Below are positions 7,121-14,513 of a DNA stretch of 35,225 bases, one piece after another; positions within the stretch are counted from its first letter, which is position 1, and each line of letters starts with the position of its first letter. The stretch lies in the NCBI GenBank assembly GCA_937910785.1, contig CALDLG010000101.1, positions 1 through 35,225 on the forward strand. The letters are read 5' to 3'. The notes under the pieces were generated by a model, which saw only the letters and a program-made list of their open reading frames with translations, made no database searches and had not been told where the DNA came from. The translations under genes were made by a program, and so were the position numbers. The DNA is from an uncultured Lachnospiraceae bacterium (lineage in GTDB: Bacteria; Bacillota; Clostridia; Lachnospirales; Lachnospiraceae).

Positions 7121-7174
7121 GCTGCCGCTTTCAACGAATGCAAATTCGTGATATGCTCATCGTGAAGCGGCAGC
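7121..7174. repeat. Branched inverted repeat behind the MerR gene
   Basis: A perfect 10-bp outer stem (7121-7130 with 7165-7174, GCTGCCGCTT) encloses 34 bases that hold an inner 6-bp hairpin (ACGAAT-GCAA-ATTCGT, 7134-7149) and a short second arm. Rightward it is followed by CCCCTTTTT; leftward it comes directly after the MerR stop. It could be part of a 3'-UTR, a terminator for rightward transcription, or a small structured RNA. Confidence 0.5.
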
Positions 7175-7181
7175 CCCTTTT

Positions 7182-8024
7182 TCATGATCGAACCTTCGGA
7201 AACAACCATATCAGATATGGGAAGATCATCATGGCAACAAGCGCGGCCCAGCCAATGCTTCGTCTGCTGACCGCCATACAGATCAGGACAAATATCAGAA
7301 AAAGATAAGGTCCATGAAGAAATCGAAAGAATATTTTTCTTCCGGGCGAAAGTTTTCCTGTCTCCGCTTCCTCCGGCCGCGTCATCGTACAGTAAATCGT
7401 TGCGCCAAGCCGGTCAAAAGCGCGGTGCGCCGTATACTCCACACCGTCAAGCTCAAACGTCGGATACATGCCCCCTTTGATGAGAACCAGATTTAAATGA
7501 TTCGCATCGGCGTATTGCGCGAGCGCTTCCGTAAACTCCTCCGGATTTTGCACCATCGTGTCCGGTTTAAAGGAAAACTTCTTTTTTCCCTCCGCTTCGG
7601 CAAATTGTTTGTAATCTTCCATGATCGACATAAATTTTCCCCCTTTCCGCTCAATCCGGTCCATCCTGTCAAGCATTTCATCCAGATCCGGTGACTCCGA
7701 CTTCCTGTCAAGCAGGCTCTTGCAAACAGTAATGCACGCGCTCAGTTCCTGCTGCCGCTTCTGCAGTTCCTGCAGATGTTCTTCCAATGCCATGGACAGC
7801 TCTATCTCTTTCTCCAGAACTCTTCGAATTTCTTCCAGTGAAAAATCCAGTTTCCGCAGAAGCTTAATCATTTTAAGCGTATTGAGGTCTTCCTCCGTAT
7901 ATTCACGATAATTATTCGCCGCATTTCTCACCGGGTGAAGCAATCCCTTCTTTTCATAGAAACGGATATTCTGTCTGGTGACTCCCGTCAATTGTTCCAG
8001 TTCATGGATATTCAATGAAATCAT
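7182..8024 (-). CDS. MerR-family regulator with a C-terminal membrane tail
   Basis: A 280-residue protein. Residues 4-75 are a MerR winged helix-turn-helix (LEQLTGVTRQNIRFYEKKGLLHP, then NNYREYTEEDLNTLKMIKLLRKLDFSLEEI). A coiled coil follows (VLEKEIELSMALEEHLQELQKRQ), then a soluble region (FMSIMEDYKQFAEAEGKKKF onward) that I do not recognise. The last about 50 residues hold two hydrophobic spans (PYLFLIFVLICMAV and IGWAALVAMMIFPYLIWLF). The ATG at 8024 is only 2 bases past GGAG; a TTG at 8015 would be better spaced, so the start is uncertain by three codons. The promoter has a 19-bp spacer, typical of MerR-controlled promoters, suggesting autoregulation. A membrane-tethered MerR protein could sense an envelope signal (inference). 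Confidence 0.85.
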   Translation of the reverse strand: MISLNIHELEQLTGVTRQNIRFYEKKGLLHPVRNAANNYREYTEEDLNTLKMIKLLRKLDFSLEEIRRVLEKEIELSMALEEHLQELQKRQQELSACITVCKSLLDRKSESPDLDEMLDRMDRIERKGGKFMSIMEDYKQFAEAEGKKKFSFKPDTMVQNPEEFTEALAQYADANHLNLVLIKGGMYPTFELDGVEYTAHRAFDRLGATIYCTMTRPEEAETGKLSPGRKIFFRFLHGPYLFLIFVLICMAVSRRSIGWAALVAMMIFPYLIWLFPKVRS

Positions 8025-8064
8025 CGCTCCTTTCAACCGCCTGTTTTCAGTTCCTGTTGAGTTT

Positions 8065-8095
8065 AGTATAAGGGGTATAGTAAATATAAGGTCAA
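8065..8095 (-). promoter_or_regulatory. MerR-type promoter with 19-bp spacer
   Basis: Read leftward: TTGACC (8090-8095), exactly 19 bp, TATACT (8065-8070). Over-long 19-20 bp spacers are the hallmark of promoters that MerR proteins activate by twisting the DNA. The start would be near 8058, about 34 bases before the MerR ATG. Confidence 0.65.
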
Positions 8096-8204
8096 GAAAT
8101 AATTGTCTCACCGGATACCGTTTTCTCATACACGCTGCGATTCGCAGGTATCATTTACCCGCCGCCTGTTGTATGACAGAAAAAACACAGGAGGAGACAT
8201 CATC

Positions 8205-8473
8205 ATGAATCAGCTCGAGACCGGCAGATTTCCTGCCGAAATGAGGGAAAAGTAAAATATGAACCAGCGTAAATTTGCCGACGCTCCCGGCGTCAGCGGC
8301 AAAACAGTAAGCAAATGGGAATATGGCAGCGGCATGCCTGACGTGTCCAACCGCATGTTGGCGCCTGTATCAATGCGCTGGCAGACAGCGGCTTCGTGAT
8401 CGAAAAACTGCTCGAAAAGACTGACAGAGAAAAGCTTTGGCATCCGATCACGATTTCGCAGAGAAAGCCCTGA
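8205..8473 (+). pseudogene. Decayed XRE-family regulator
   Basis: The ATG at 8205 has a fine AGGAGG site, then MNQLETGRFPAEMREK and a TAA stop at 8253. In the same frame the sequence continues NMNQRKFADAPGVSGKTVSKWEYGSGMPDVS, plainly an XRE helix-turn-helix of the type starting near MNQLE and containing DKTVSKWE, up to a TGA at 8397. From about 8370 a shifted frame reads INALADSGFVIEKLLEKTDREK to a TGA at 8471. The gene has thus suffered a nonsense change and at least one frameshift or internal deletion. It is divergent from the MerR gene. Confidence 0.8.
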
Positions 8474-8540
8474 TGCTGCCTGCTGTCTTTGTGATAAAGG
8501 CCAGAAAAGATAAAATTCACCGAACAAAAGAAACTTTTTC

Positions 8541-9335
8541 CTATGGTTCTCTCCCATACACCTCAATCTGGCTCAGCGCCGGAAACGGTGACGGATCATC
8601 CGCTCTGATCAGCCGGCTCAGCTTCACCCACCGGGTTTTCTTCGGTTCAAACGTGAGCACATGGGCGAGCCCGCTCTTTTCCATCTCCCAAACGATCTCC
8701 GACTGATCGGAAAAAGTCAGCGTAACCTGTTTCCACCAGTTATCGTGCGGGAAATCGGAACGGGTGTACAAAACGACCCTGTCGGCCTCTACTTCCCTGC
8801 CGAAATCCACCGTCATCTGCGCATCGTCCTGTCGGTTAATCCCCCACGACTCATAAGGCCATTCTCCATGTGAACGGTTTTCGCACACGCCGTCGATCGC
8901 GTTCCTCGCCGCGAAAACCGACTCTCCCCTCGTCTCCACATTGGCACTCGCATGAGGAAAACAGTTGGTGTCCCCATGCTGGTCACAGACATTTAAGGCC
9001 AGATTTCTGTACGCGTGGATTTCATCCTCCCGTGCCACTCTTGCATACAGATAATGCCGGTTCCCATAAAATACCTTGGGCGAATAACAGATCCTCTTTT
9101 CCCCGAAAGGAATTCTATAGGAAACATTGTCCGTAATATAGCAGAATGCCGCTCCCATCGCATCATCTACCTGCAAAAAGACATGGATGTTCTTTTCCGA
9201 AGTCTCCAGAACGATCCGGTCTCCCTCCTGATATGCCGCAGTGCACACGAGACTTACATAATCCTCTCCGCTGCTCACGCAGATCGTTTTGTCATTTTTA
9301 TCCAAAACCTTCAAAGCCAATACTGCCATACTCAT
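8541..9335 (-). CDS. F5/8-type (discoidin-like) carbohydrate-binding domain protein
   Basis: About 264 residues, last gene of the leftward glycan operon. The first 110 residues are a beta-rich region I do not recognise. From about residue 125 (LALNVCDQHGDTNCFPHASANVETRGESVFAARNAIDGV) to the end is a galactose-binding-like beta sandwich, with the typical AIDG segment, WGINRQDDAQMTVDFG, a VVLYTRSD strand and a C-terminal SQIEVYG strand. There is no signal peptide and no obvious catalytic motif. I choose ATG 9335 because AAAGG lies 7 bases upstream; the ATG at 9341 is too close to it. The start overlaps the end of a structured repeat also found before the first permease gene. It may present oligosaccharide to the enzymes (inference). 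Confidence 0.75.
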   Translation of the reverse strand: MSMAVLALKVLDKNDKTICVSSGEDYVSLVCTAAYQEGDRIVLETSEKNIHVFLQVDDAMGAAFCYITDNVSYRIPFGEKRICYSPKVFYGNRHYLYARVAREDEIHAYRNLALNVCDQHGDTNCFPHASANVETRGESVFAARNAIDGVCENRSHGEWPYESWGINRQDDAQMTVDFGREVEADRVVLYTRSDFPHDNWWKQVTLTFSDQSEIVWEMEKSGLAHVLTFEPKKTRWVKLSRLIRADDPSPFPALSQIEVYGREP

Positions 9336-9400
9336 TACCATGCCTTTCTCTCAGCCTGCGAACTCCGGGCCGACGACGACGGCGTCCGGACACAATTCGC
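9334..9400 (-). repeat. Structured leader repeat, copy B
   Basis: A 67-bp element closely matching 14375-14443 (roughly four of five bases by eye). Read leftward it folds as GCGAA/TTCGC (outer stem), TCCGG/CCGGA, then GCCG/CGGC around a small loop, and ends with GAGAAAGGCATGGTAAT, carrying the ribosome binding site of the next gene. Both copies stand just upstream of genes in the same operon. Confidence 0.7.
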
Positions 9401-9447
9401 GATTGAAAATCTCTGCTTTTTCATCTGCCCCTGTCAATTTCATCGAT

Positions 9448-11154
9448 TTAAATACTGACTATTGTAGTCAATTCATTTCTCCCGACATGAATCGGATACC
9501 GCACCGCGGGAATTCTCGTCATCGGATGCAGGAGATTGGTGTTCGGATCGGCCAGAATAATAACGCCTTCGCCTTCCGCACAGGCCGTCTCTACGGTGCA
9601 TCCGCTGTAACCGTTCTCAACCCGCGCCATTTTTCCTTCCTGTGTCTGCTTCTCCCCCTCCACGTCGATCTCCACCGCGAAACCGCAGTCATATGCCTCG
9701 CATTCTCTGTCGCTTGTGATCATATGCTTTCTGGTATGTCCCTCTTTGGTCGGTATGATACGGGATTCCACCAGAATGCCCTCGCAGGGGCTCCAGCGGG
9801 ACCAGACCTCCGTTTCCGAAATCCGGAATTCCTCACAGATCCGCCGCACATAAGTATAGCCGTTTACGACAAAGGCAAGCATGGAATCCGGCGCGGCCTC
9901 ATGCACTTCCCATGTGGATTTCGCCACACTGAAGGCAAATTCCGTATCATAGGCAAATTTCCCGTATTTGGATGGAATCTGTCCATGCCCCGCCGGACTG
10001 TATTTTCCCGGTACGAAAGCCGTCACATGATTTTCATACCGATGAATCAGCATATCCGCGTAAGGCAGCGCCTTCTGCTCGTCGAGCGCAGGAAGCGGCT
10101 TTGCCTCCGCCTTCCAGAAGGGATGCTCATCGGGAAGCATCAGAATGGCAAAGGTCTTTAACGCCCAGTACGGAGAACCCGGTCCGTTGTACCGTTCTCC
10201 CATGATCAGATTGGGATAACCATAGCCGATCGTGAGAAGATCATTCCCGTCAAAAATCGGTTTTTTCATCCAGTCACAGAGATGCCGGACGATCAGCCCT
10301 TTCATTACGCCCACATCAAAGGGCTCCAAACCGGCCATCAGACAGGCGCTGAAAAAACTTACCTGCGAAAACCGGTACGTCAGAGAACGCCCAAAAGGCA
10401 GCGCTCTTCCCTTCTCATCAAACCAGTAAAGGAACTGTCCGGCAAAAAGCAGGGCACGCTCCTTATAAAGCCTGCATCGGTCCGGGTCCTCCGCCTCCAT
10501 GACCTTCGCATAGAACAGGCTGTAAAAATGTATCGCAAAGGACACATAATAATCCTTCTGTCCGGAATCACCGTCCTGATACCAGCCATCGCCCAGATAA
10601 AAGGAACCCGCGCCGTCCAGATATTTTTCCAGTTTCTCCGCGTCATACTTTCTGCCAAGCTTCTTTAACGCGATATTGACAAGCACTGCGAATAACACCC
10701 AGTTACAGACCGGCAGCTCATAGTCATTGATTCCGTAAAGCCAGTTCGTCAGATTATCCTTTTCCCGGTCCGTCAAAGGCTCCCAGAGCTTATCCGGCGC
10801 CAGAATCAGGCCATAGGCCATGGCGGCCATTTCCACAAACCGCTGATCGAAAGCATGAAAGCCTCCCCAGTATTCTTCATTGTCCGGATCGGTGCCTGCC
10901 GTCAGACCCTTCCGGTAAATTTCCTCGAATTCGGCGTCGCTTCCTCCGCCTGCCCAGAACGGCACAAGCCCCCACAGCACTCTGGAAAAGGCTTCCAGAC
11001 GAATCGTCCTCTGCTCATAGGTCGTCGCCGTCACACCCAGCGCAATGCCCGCCTTTTCCTTCGTATAATAAGGCAGCAGCGGCCTGATCACCGCAAGCAG
11101 AAGCTCCCTGAAATCTTCCTTACCGTTTAATTTTCCTTCCCAATCCGTTTTCAT
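9448..11154 (-). CDS. DUF2264 family protein, probable glycoside hydrolase
   Basis: A 568-residue cytoplasmic protein matching DUF2264 by its style: an N-terminal alpha/alpha barrel (LEAFSRVLWGLVPFWAGG, WGGFHAFDQRFVEMAAMAYGLIL, GDGWYQDGDSGQKDYYVSFAIHFYSLFYAKV, LPFGRSLTYRFSQVSFFSACL) and a C-terminal beta domain. I recall that part of this family was given CAZy number GH154 with beta-glucuronidase activity; that is from memory and unverified here. AAGGAAAGGG precedes the ATG. It lies 25 bases after the GH88 gene, so a joint role in trimming uronic-acid oligosaccharides is likely (inference). No signal peptide. Confidence 0.85.
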   Translation of the reverse strand: MKTDWEGKLNGKEDFRELLLAVIRPLLPYYTKEKAGIALGVTATTYEQRTIRLEAFSRVLWGLVPFWAGGGSDAEFEEIYRKGLTAGTDPDNEEYWGGFHAFDQRFVEMAAMAYGLILAPDKLWEPLTDREKDNLTNWLYGINDYELPVCNWVLFAVLVNIALKKLGRKYDAEKLEKYLDGAGSFYLGDGWYQDGDSGQKDYYVSFAIHFYSLFYAKVMEAEDPDRCRLYKERALLFAGQFLYWFDEKGRALPFGRSLTYRFSQVSFFSACLMAGLEPFDVGVMKGLIVRHLCDWMKKPIFDGNDLLTIGYGYPNLIMGERYNGPGSPYWALKTFAILMLPDEHPFWKAEAKPLPALDEQKALPYADMLIHRYENHVTAFVPGKYSPAGHGQIPSKYGKFAYDTEFAFSVAKSTWEVHEAAPDSMLAFVVNGYTYVRRICEEFRISETEVWSRWSPCEGILVESRIIPTKEGHTRKHMITSDRECEAYDCGFAVEIDVEGEKQTQEGKMARVENGYSGCTVETACAEGEGVIILADPNTNLLHPMTRIPAVRYPIHVGRNELTTIVSI

Positions 11155-11179
11155 GCCCTTTCCTTCTTTCTTCGCCTTT

Positions 11180-12367
11180 TTACCAGTATGGCTTCCAGTC
11201 CTTCCGCAGTCTCGTCAGCGCTTCCATATAAAAATAATCTCCCCAGGAATTGCATTCGTCCACACCATAATGATTACAGGTATTATAAGGCGAATGATTG
11301 GAATAGGTGCTGTGCAGCACAAGTCCGTTGGATTCCTTCGGGTCCTTTACCGCGTAATGATCATACAGAGCTTTCATCATCTGCTTCGCATAATTTCGAT
11401 AAATCTCCGCCTCCGCAGGCTCTAATGACTTTATCATCTCCAGCATGCCGCAGGCCGCAATCGATGCCGAAGAGGAATCCCGCGGCTGATCGTCTCCGTC
11501 CGTAAATTCCAGATCCCAGAAGGGAACCATGTCCTTTGGCAGATGCTCCAGATAATACTGCGTCACATTTTTAAAAATATCGATATATTCCTTCCGCTTC
11601 GTATATTGAAAAGCAAGCGCCGAACCGTAAATTCCCCATGCCTGCCCTCTTGCCCAGGCGGAACCGTCGCGGTAGCCCTGACAGGTCGCGCCATGATCCG
11701 GTTCCCCGGTCTCCATATTAAAGAAGAAGGTATGCCACGTGGAGTAATCCTCACGAATGACATTTTTAATCGCCGTATGAATATGCTTCTCCGCAATATC
11801 CCGGTATTTATGATCGCCCGTTTCTTCCGATGCCCAGTACAGCAGGGGCAGATTCAACAGGCAGTCGATGATCAGCCTGTAATTCTCCGGCGCATCCATC
11901 GGTCCCCATGCCTGAATGAACTCTCCGACAGGATGATATCTCGTGATCAGCTGATCCGCCGCCTTCACGGCCGCTTCTTTCCCCTTCTCACTGCCCGTCA
12001 GCTTATAAGCAGCCACACAGGAAGGCGAATACAGAAAGCCCATATCGTGATGGTCCACTTCGATTTTATGCTCGATTCTGTGTAAAAAGCTTTCCACCTG
12101 CACTTCCGCCGCCTGTTTCAGCGCATCCGCATCGACGCACCCCTTTTCCTTTGCATATTCATAAGCAAGCCAGATCTCCCCGGTCCAGAAGCCCGTCGTC
12201 CAGTAATTGTTTTCAATCGGCTGATAAAAGCCGTTCTCGCTGTACGCATTCTGGAATTTATCCGTAAATTCCTTCAGATTCCGGACCACCTGCTCTTTTG
12301 AAAAAGCAAGCGCCGCATCCACTTCCTCCGCTGTGATCAACGGTTTTTCTTTAAACAAGATTTCCAT
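11180..12367 (-). CDS. GH88 unsaturated glucuronyl hydrolase
   Basis: Cytoplasmic enzyme that removes the 4,5-unsaturated uronic acid left by polysaccharide lyases from the non-reducing end of disaccharides; 395 residues. Both known acidic residues are present: Asp108 in DHHDMGF and the catalytic Asp168 in IDCLLNLPLL, 60 apart as in the studied Bacillus enzyme (88 and 149). Further GH88 hallmarks are GATCQGYRDGSAWARGQAWG and PFWDLEFTDGDDQPRDSSSASI. I choose ATG 12367 because GGAGG lies 4-8 bases upstream and homologues start here; the longer frame reads through an intergenic hairpin. Its presence implies that lyase products of a glucuronate-containing glycan (hyaluronan, chondroitin, heparosan or similar) are the substrate. 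Confidence 0.95.
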   Translation of the reverse strand: MEILFKEKPLITAEEVDAALAFSKEQVVRNLKEFTDKFQNAYSENGFYQPIENNYWTTGFWTGEIWLAYEYAKEKGCVDADALKQAAEVQVESFLHRIEHKIEVDHHDMGFLYSPSCVAAYKLTGSEKGKEAAVKAADQLITRYHPVGEFIQAWGPMDAPENYRLIIDCLLNLPLLYWASEETGDHKYRDIAEKHIHTAIKNVIREDYSTWHTFFFNMETGEPDHGATCQGYRDGSAWARGQAWGIYGSALAFQYTKRKEYIDIFKNVTQYYLEHLPKDMVPFWDLEFTDGDDQPRDSSSASIAACGMLEMIKSLEPAEAEIYRNYAKQMMKALYDHYAVKDPKESNGLVLHSTYSNHSPYNTCNHYGVDECNSWGDYFYMEALTRLRKDWKPYW

Positions 12368-12389
12368 AGCGCCTCCTTCTGTCTCCTGT

Positions 12390-12418
12390 TTCAGGCGCAG
12401 CCTTCCGCCGCGCCTGAA
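12390..12418. repeat. Intercistronic hairpin before the GH88 gene
   Basis: TTCAGGCGC (12390-12398) pairs perfectly with 12410-12418 around an 11-base loop, with no T-run on either side. It lies between the second permease and GH88 genes and probably modulates mRNA stability or partial termination inside the operon. Confidence 0.6.
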
Positions 12419-12431
12419 TTCCCTCTTCATT

Positions 12432-13298
12432 CTATCCTTTTAACCCCGTAGAAGCAACCCCCTCCACGAAATATTTCTGCAGACACAGGAACACGATGAT
12501 AACCGGTATCAGAGAAAGTACGGAACCTGCCATGATCAGGCCGTACTCGGAAGAATACTGTCCGATAAACATTTTCAGTCCGAGCTGAATCGTCTTCTTG
12601 CTCTCTGTCTTCAAATAAATGAGCGGTCCAAGATAATCATTCCATGTGCTGACGAAGGTAAAAATCGTCAAAGTCGAAAGGGCCGGCTTGGAAAGCGGCA
12701 GCATGATCTTCGCGTAAATCTTATATTCACTCATGCCATCGATCCGGGCCGCCTCACACAGTTCGCTCGGAATGCCTTCGTAAAACTGCTTCATCATAAA
12801 TACACCGAAGGCGGAAAACGCCTGAAGGCAGATCATCGCGAGCAGCTTGTCATTTAATCCCATTGCCCGCATCATAATAAACTGCGGAACCATGTATACC
12901 TGCCAGGGCATTGCAATCGTCGCAATATAGGCGAGGAACAGGGCATTTTTATGTTTAAATTCCAGTTTTGCGAAGGAATACGCCGCAAAACTCGATGTCA
13001 GAAGCTGTAAAAAGGTAACGACAATCGTCAGAAATACCGTATTTTCCACAAATTTGAACATCGGAATTTTTGTCCAGATCTTAATATAATTATCCCACTT
13101 GGGAACTTCCGGAATCCACACGAAGGGATTCATCTGGAATACTTCTCTGTCCGATTTAATCGACGCAGACAGCATCCATAAAAAAGGAATTATCATAACC
13201 ACCGTTATTATAATCAATATCGCATACAGCAGTATTTTACCGATCAAAGCATTTCTGCTTTTGGAACTATATTTTTTCATTTCATTCTTTTCGCTCAT
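12432..13298 (-). CDS. Carbohydrate ABC transporter permease, CUT1 MalG type
   Basis: Inner-membrane permease of 288 residues with six predicted helices: the first is IGKILLYAILIIITVVMIIPFLWML. The EAA loop that docks the ATPase is EAARIDGMSEYKIYAKIMLPLSKPAL, and the C-terminus ends GVASTGLKG, both typical of CUT1 permeases. AAAGGAG lies 7 bases before the ATG. Second permease of the heterodimer, 23 bases after its partner. No ATPase gene is present in the window; many Firmicutes CUT1 systems share an MsmK/MsiK-type ATPase encoded elsewhere. Confidence 0.95.
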   Translation of the reverse strand: MSEKNEMKKYSSKSRNALIGKILLYAILIIITVVMIIPFLWMLSASIKSDREVFQMNPFVWIPEVPKWDNYIKIWTKIPMFKFVENTVFLTIVVTFLQLLTSSFAAYSFAKLEFKHKNALFLAYIATIAMPWQVYMVPQFIMMRAMGLNDKLLAMICLQAFSAFGVFMMKQFYEGIPSELCEAARIDGMSEYKIYAKIMLPLSKPALSTLTIFTFVSTWNDYLGPLIYLKTESKKTIQLGLKMFIGQYSSEYGLIMAGSVLSLIPVIIVFLCLQKYFVEGVASTGLKG

Positions 13299-13321
13299 CC
13301 CGACTCTCCTTTCTCCTGCAT

Positions 13322-14371
13322 TTATGCCTCCAGATTTTTCTCATATCTGAACTGAATCAACGTAACAACAAGCACGATCAGGAACAATACCATTGCGATC
13401 GCGCTGGAATATCCAAGATCCCAATAATTGAACGCATTCTGATAAATGTAGTATACGAGAACGGTCGCCGAGGTACTGAGTTTTCCGTCTCCGCCTCCTG
13501 CGAGCATAACCGCAATATCATACACCTTGAAGCAGTTGATCGTAAGCATTACGACCACGAAAAAAGTGGTGGAACGAAGCTGCGGCCATGTGATGTATTT
13601 GAATTTCTGCCATGTATTCGCGCCGTCCAGACTTCCCGCCTCATACAGCTCCGCCGAGATTCCCTGTAAACCCGCCAGATAAATAACCATATAGTAACCC
13701 ATATATTTCCACACACTGAACAAAATCAGCGTAACAAGCACCAGATTACCGCTGAACCACTTGGGCAGATTCTCCTGCGCCACGCCGAATACCGTCAGCA
13801 GCAGATAATTCACCGGCCCCTTGGAAGGATGGAAAATCATGCTCCAGACAGCCGTAATCGCCACGAGCGAAGCAACATAAGGGAAAAACGCCACCGTCCG
13901 GAAAAAGCCTCTTGCACGAACTTTCTGGTTCAGCACGATCGCAAGCGCCAGCGATGCTATCATCGTAAGCGGCACGGTTCCTACAACATAAATGATCGTA
14001 TTTTTCAGCGCCGCTACGAAGAACGTATCCGAAGGAAGCTTCATGAAATTTTTCAAACCCACAAAGGTAATGGCATTGCTGCCGTCCCAGTCCATAAAGG
14101 CGAGCAGGAATGCGAATACGATCGGAATCAGCGTAAAGACCGCAAATCCGATGAAGTTCGGCGCAATAAAGGAATAAGCCACGAGGTCCCGCTTCGCTTC
14201 CCTGCTGATCAGCCTGTTATTTCTGAGCGCGGTGATCTTCCTCTGTTTCTTCTCTCTTTCCGCAATCAGTTTTCTTTTTTTCTTAATATCTGTTTCTTCC
14301 CGAATCTTCTGCATCAAAACAGCCGATTCCTTTTCCAGCCTTTCTACCTGAGCCGCTTTCTTTTCATCCAT
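13322..14371 (-). CDS. Carbohydrate ABC transporter permease, CUT1 MalF type
   Basis: First permease of the importer, 349 residues from MDEKKAAQVERLEKESAV. The N-terminal 65 residues are a very charged coiled coil (ERLEKESAVLMQKIREETDIKKKRKLIAEREKKQRK), longer than in ordinary MalF/UgpA-like permeases. Six membrane helices follow, starting VAYSFIAPNFIGFAVFTLIPIVFAFLLAF. The EAA loop is YEAGSLDGANTWQKFKYITWPQLRS. The ATG at 14371 lies just after a structured repeat that supplies AAAGG 12 bases upstream, an unusually long spacing. Expressed with the binding lipoprotein, though a hairpin in the 142-base gap may lower its level relative to that protein. Confidence 0.95.
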   Translation of the reverse strand: MDEKKAAQVERLEKESAVLMQKIREETDIKKKRKLIAEREKKQRKITALRNNRLISREAKRDLVAYSFIAPNFIGFAVFTLIPIVFAFLLAFMDWDGSNAITFVGLKNFMKLPSDTFFVAALKNTIIYVVGTVPLTMIASLALAIVLNQKVRARGFFRTVAFFPYVASLVAITAVWSMIFHPSKGPVNYLLLTVFGVAQENLPKWFSGNLVLVTLILFSVWKYMGYYMVIYLAGLQGISAELYEAGSLDGANTWQKFKYITWPQLRSTTFFVVVMLTINCFKVYDIAVMLAGGGDGKLSTSATVLVYYIYQNAFNYWDLGYSSAIAMVLFLIVLVVTLIQFRYEKNLEA

Positions 14372-14374
14372 GCT

Positions 14375-14443
14375 ATTACCATACCTTTCTCTCAGTCTGC
14401 GAACTTTTGGCCGGCACTGACAGCGTCCGGGCACAAATTCGCC
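14375..14443 (-). repeat. Structured leader repeat, copy A
   Basis: Counterpart of 9334-9400. Read leftward it starts GCGAATTTGTG, contains self-complementary CCGG blocks and an inner CTG-T-CAG hairpin, closes with TTCGC and ends GAGAAAGGTATGGTAAT just before the permease ATG. The shared ends and varied middle suggest a folded RNA or a small mobile repeat. Confidence 0.7.
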
Positions 14444-14459
14444 TTTCCACTGATAGTCA

Positions 14460-14481
14460 GGGCTGGTTTTTACACCAGCCC
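14460..14481. repeat. Hairpin after the binding-protein gene
   Basis: GGGCTGGT (14460-14467) pairs with ACCAGCCC (14474-14481) around 6 bases, 33 bases past the stop of the binding-protein gene and without a T-run in the leftward direction. Hairpins here commonly protect the binding-protein mRNA so that it is made in excess over the permeases (established for several ABC operons; inferred here). Confidence 0.6.
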
Positions 14482-14513
14482 CAAATATCATCCTATGGAT
14501 TTTTCGGACGCTT

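Noticed and set aside
8210..8566. A 118-codon leftward frame opposite the XRE pseudogene
   Set aside because: The other strand shows an eroded helix-turn-helix with a good ribosome binding site; the leftward frame is its shadow.
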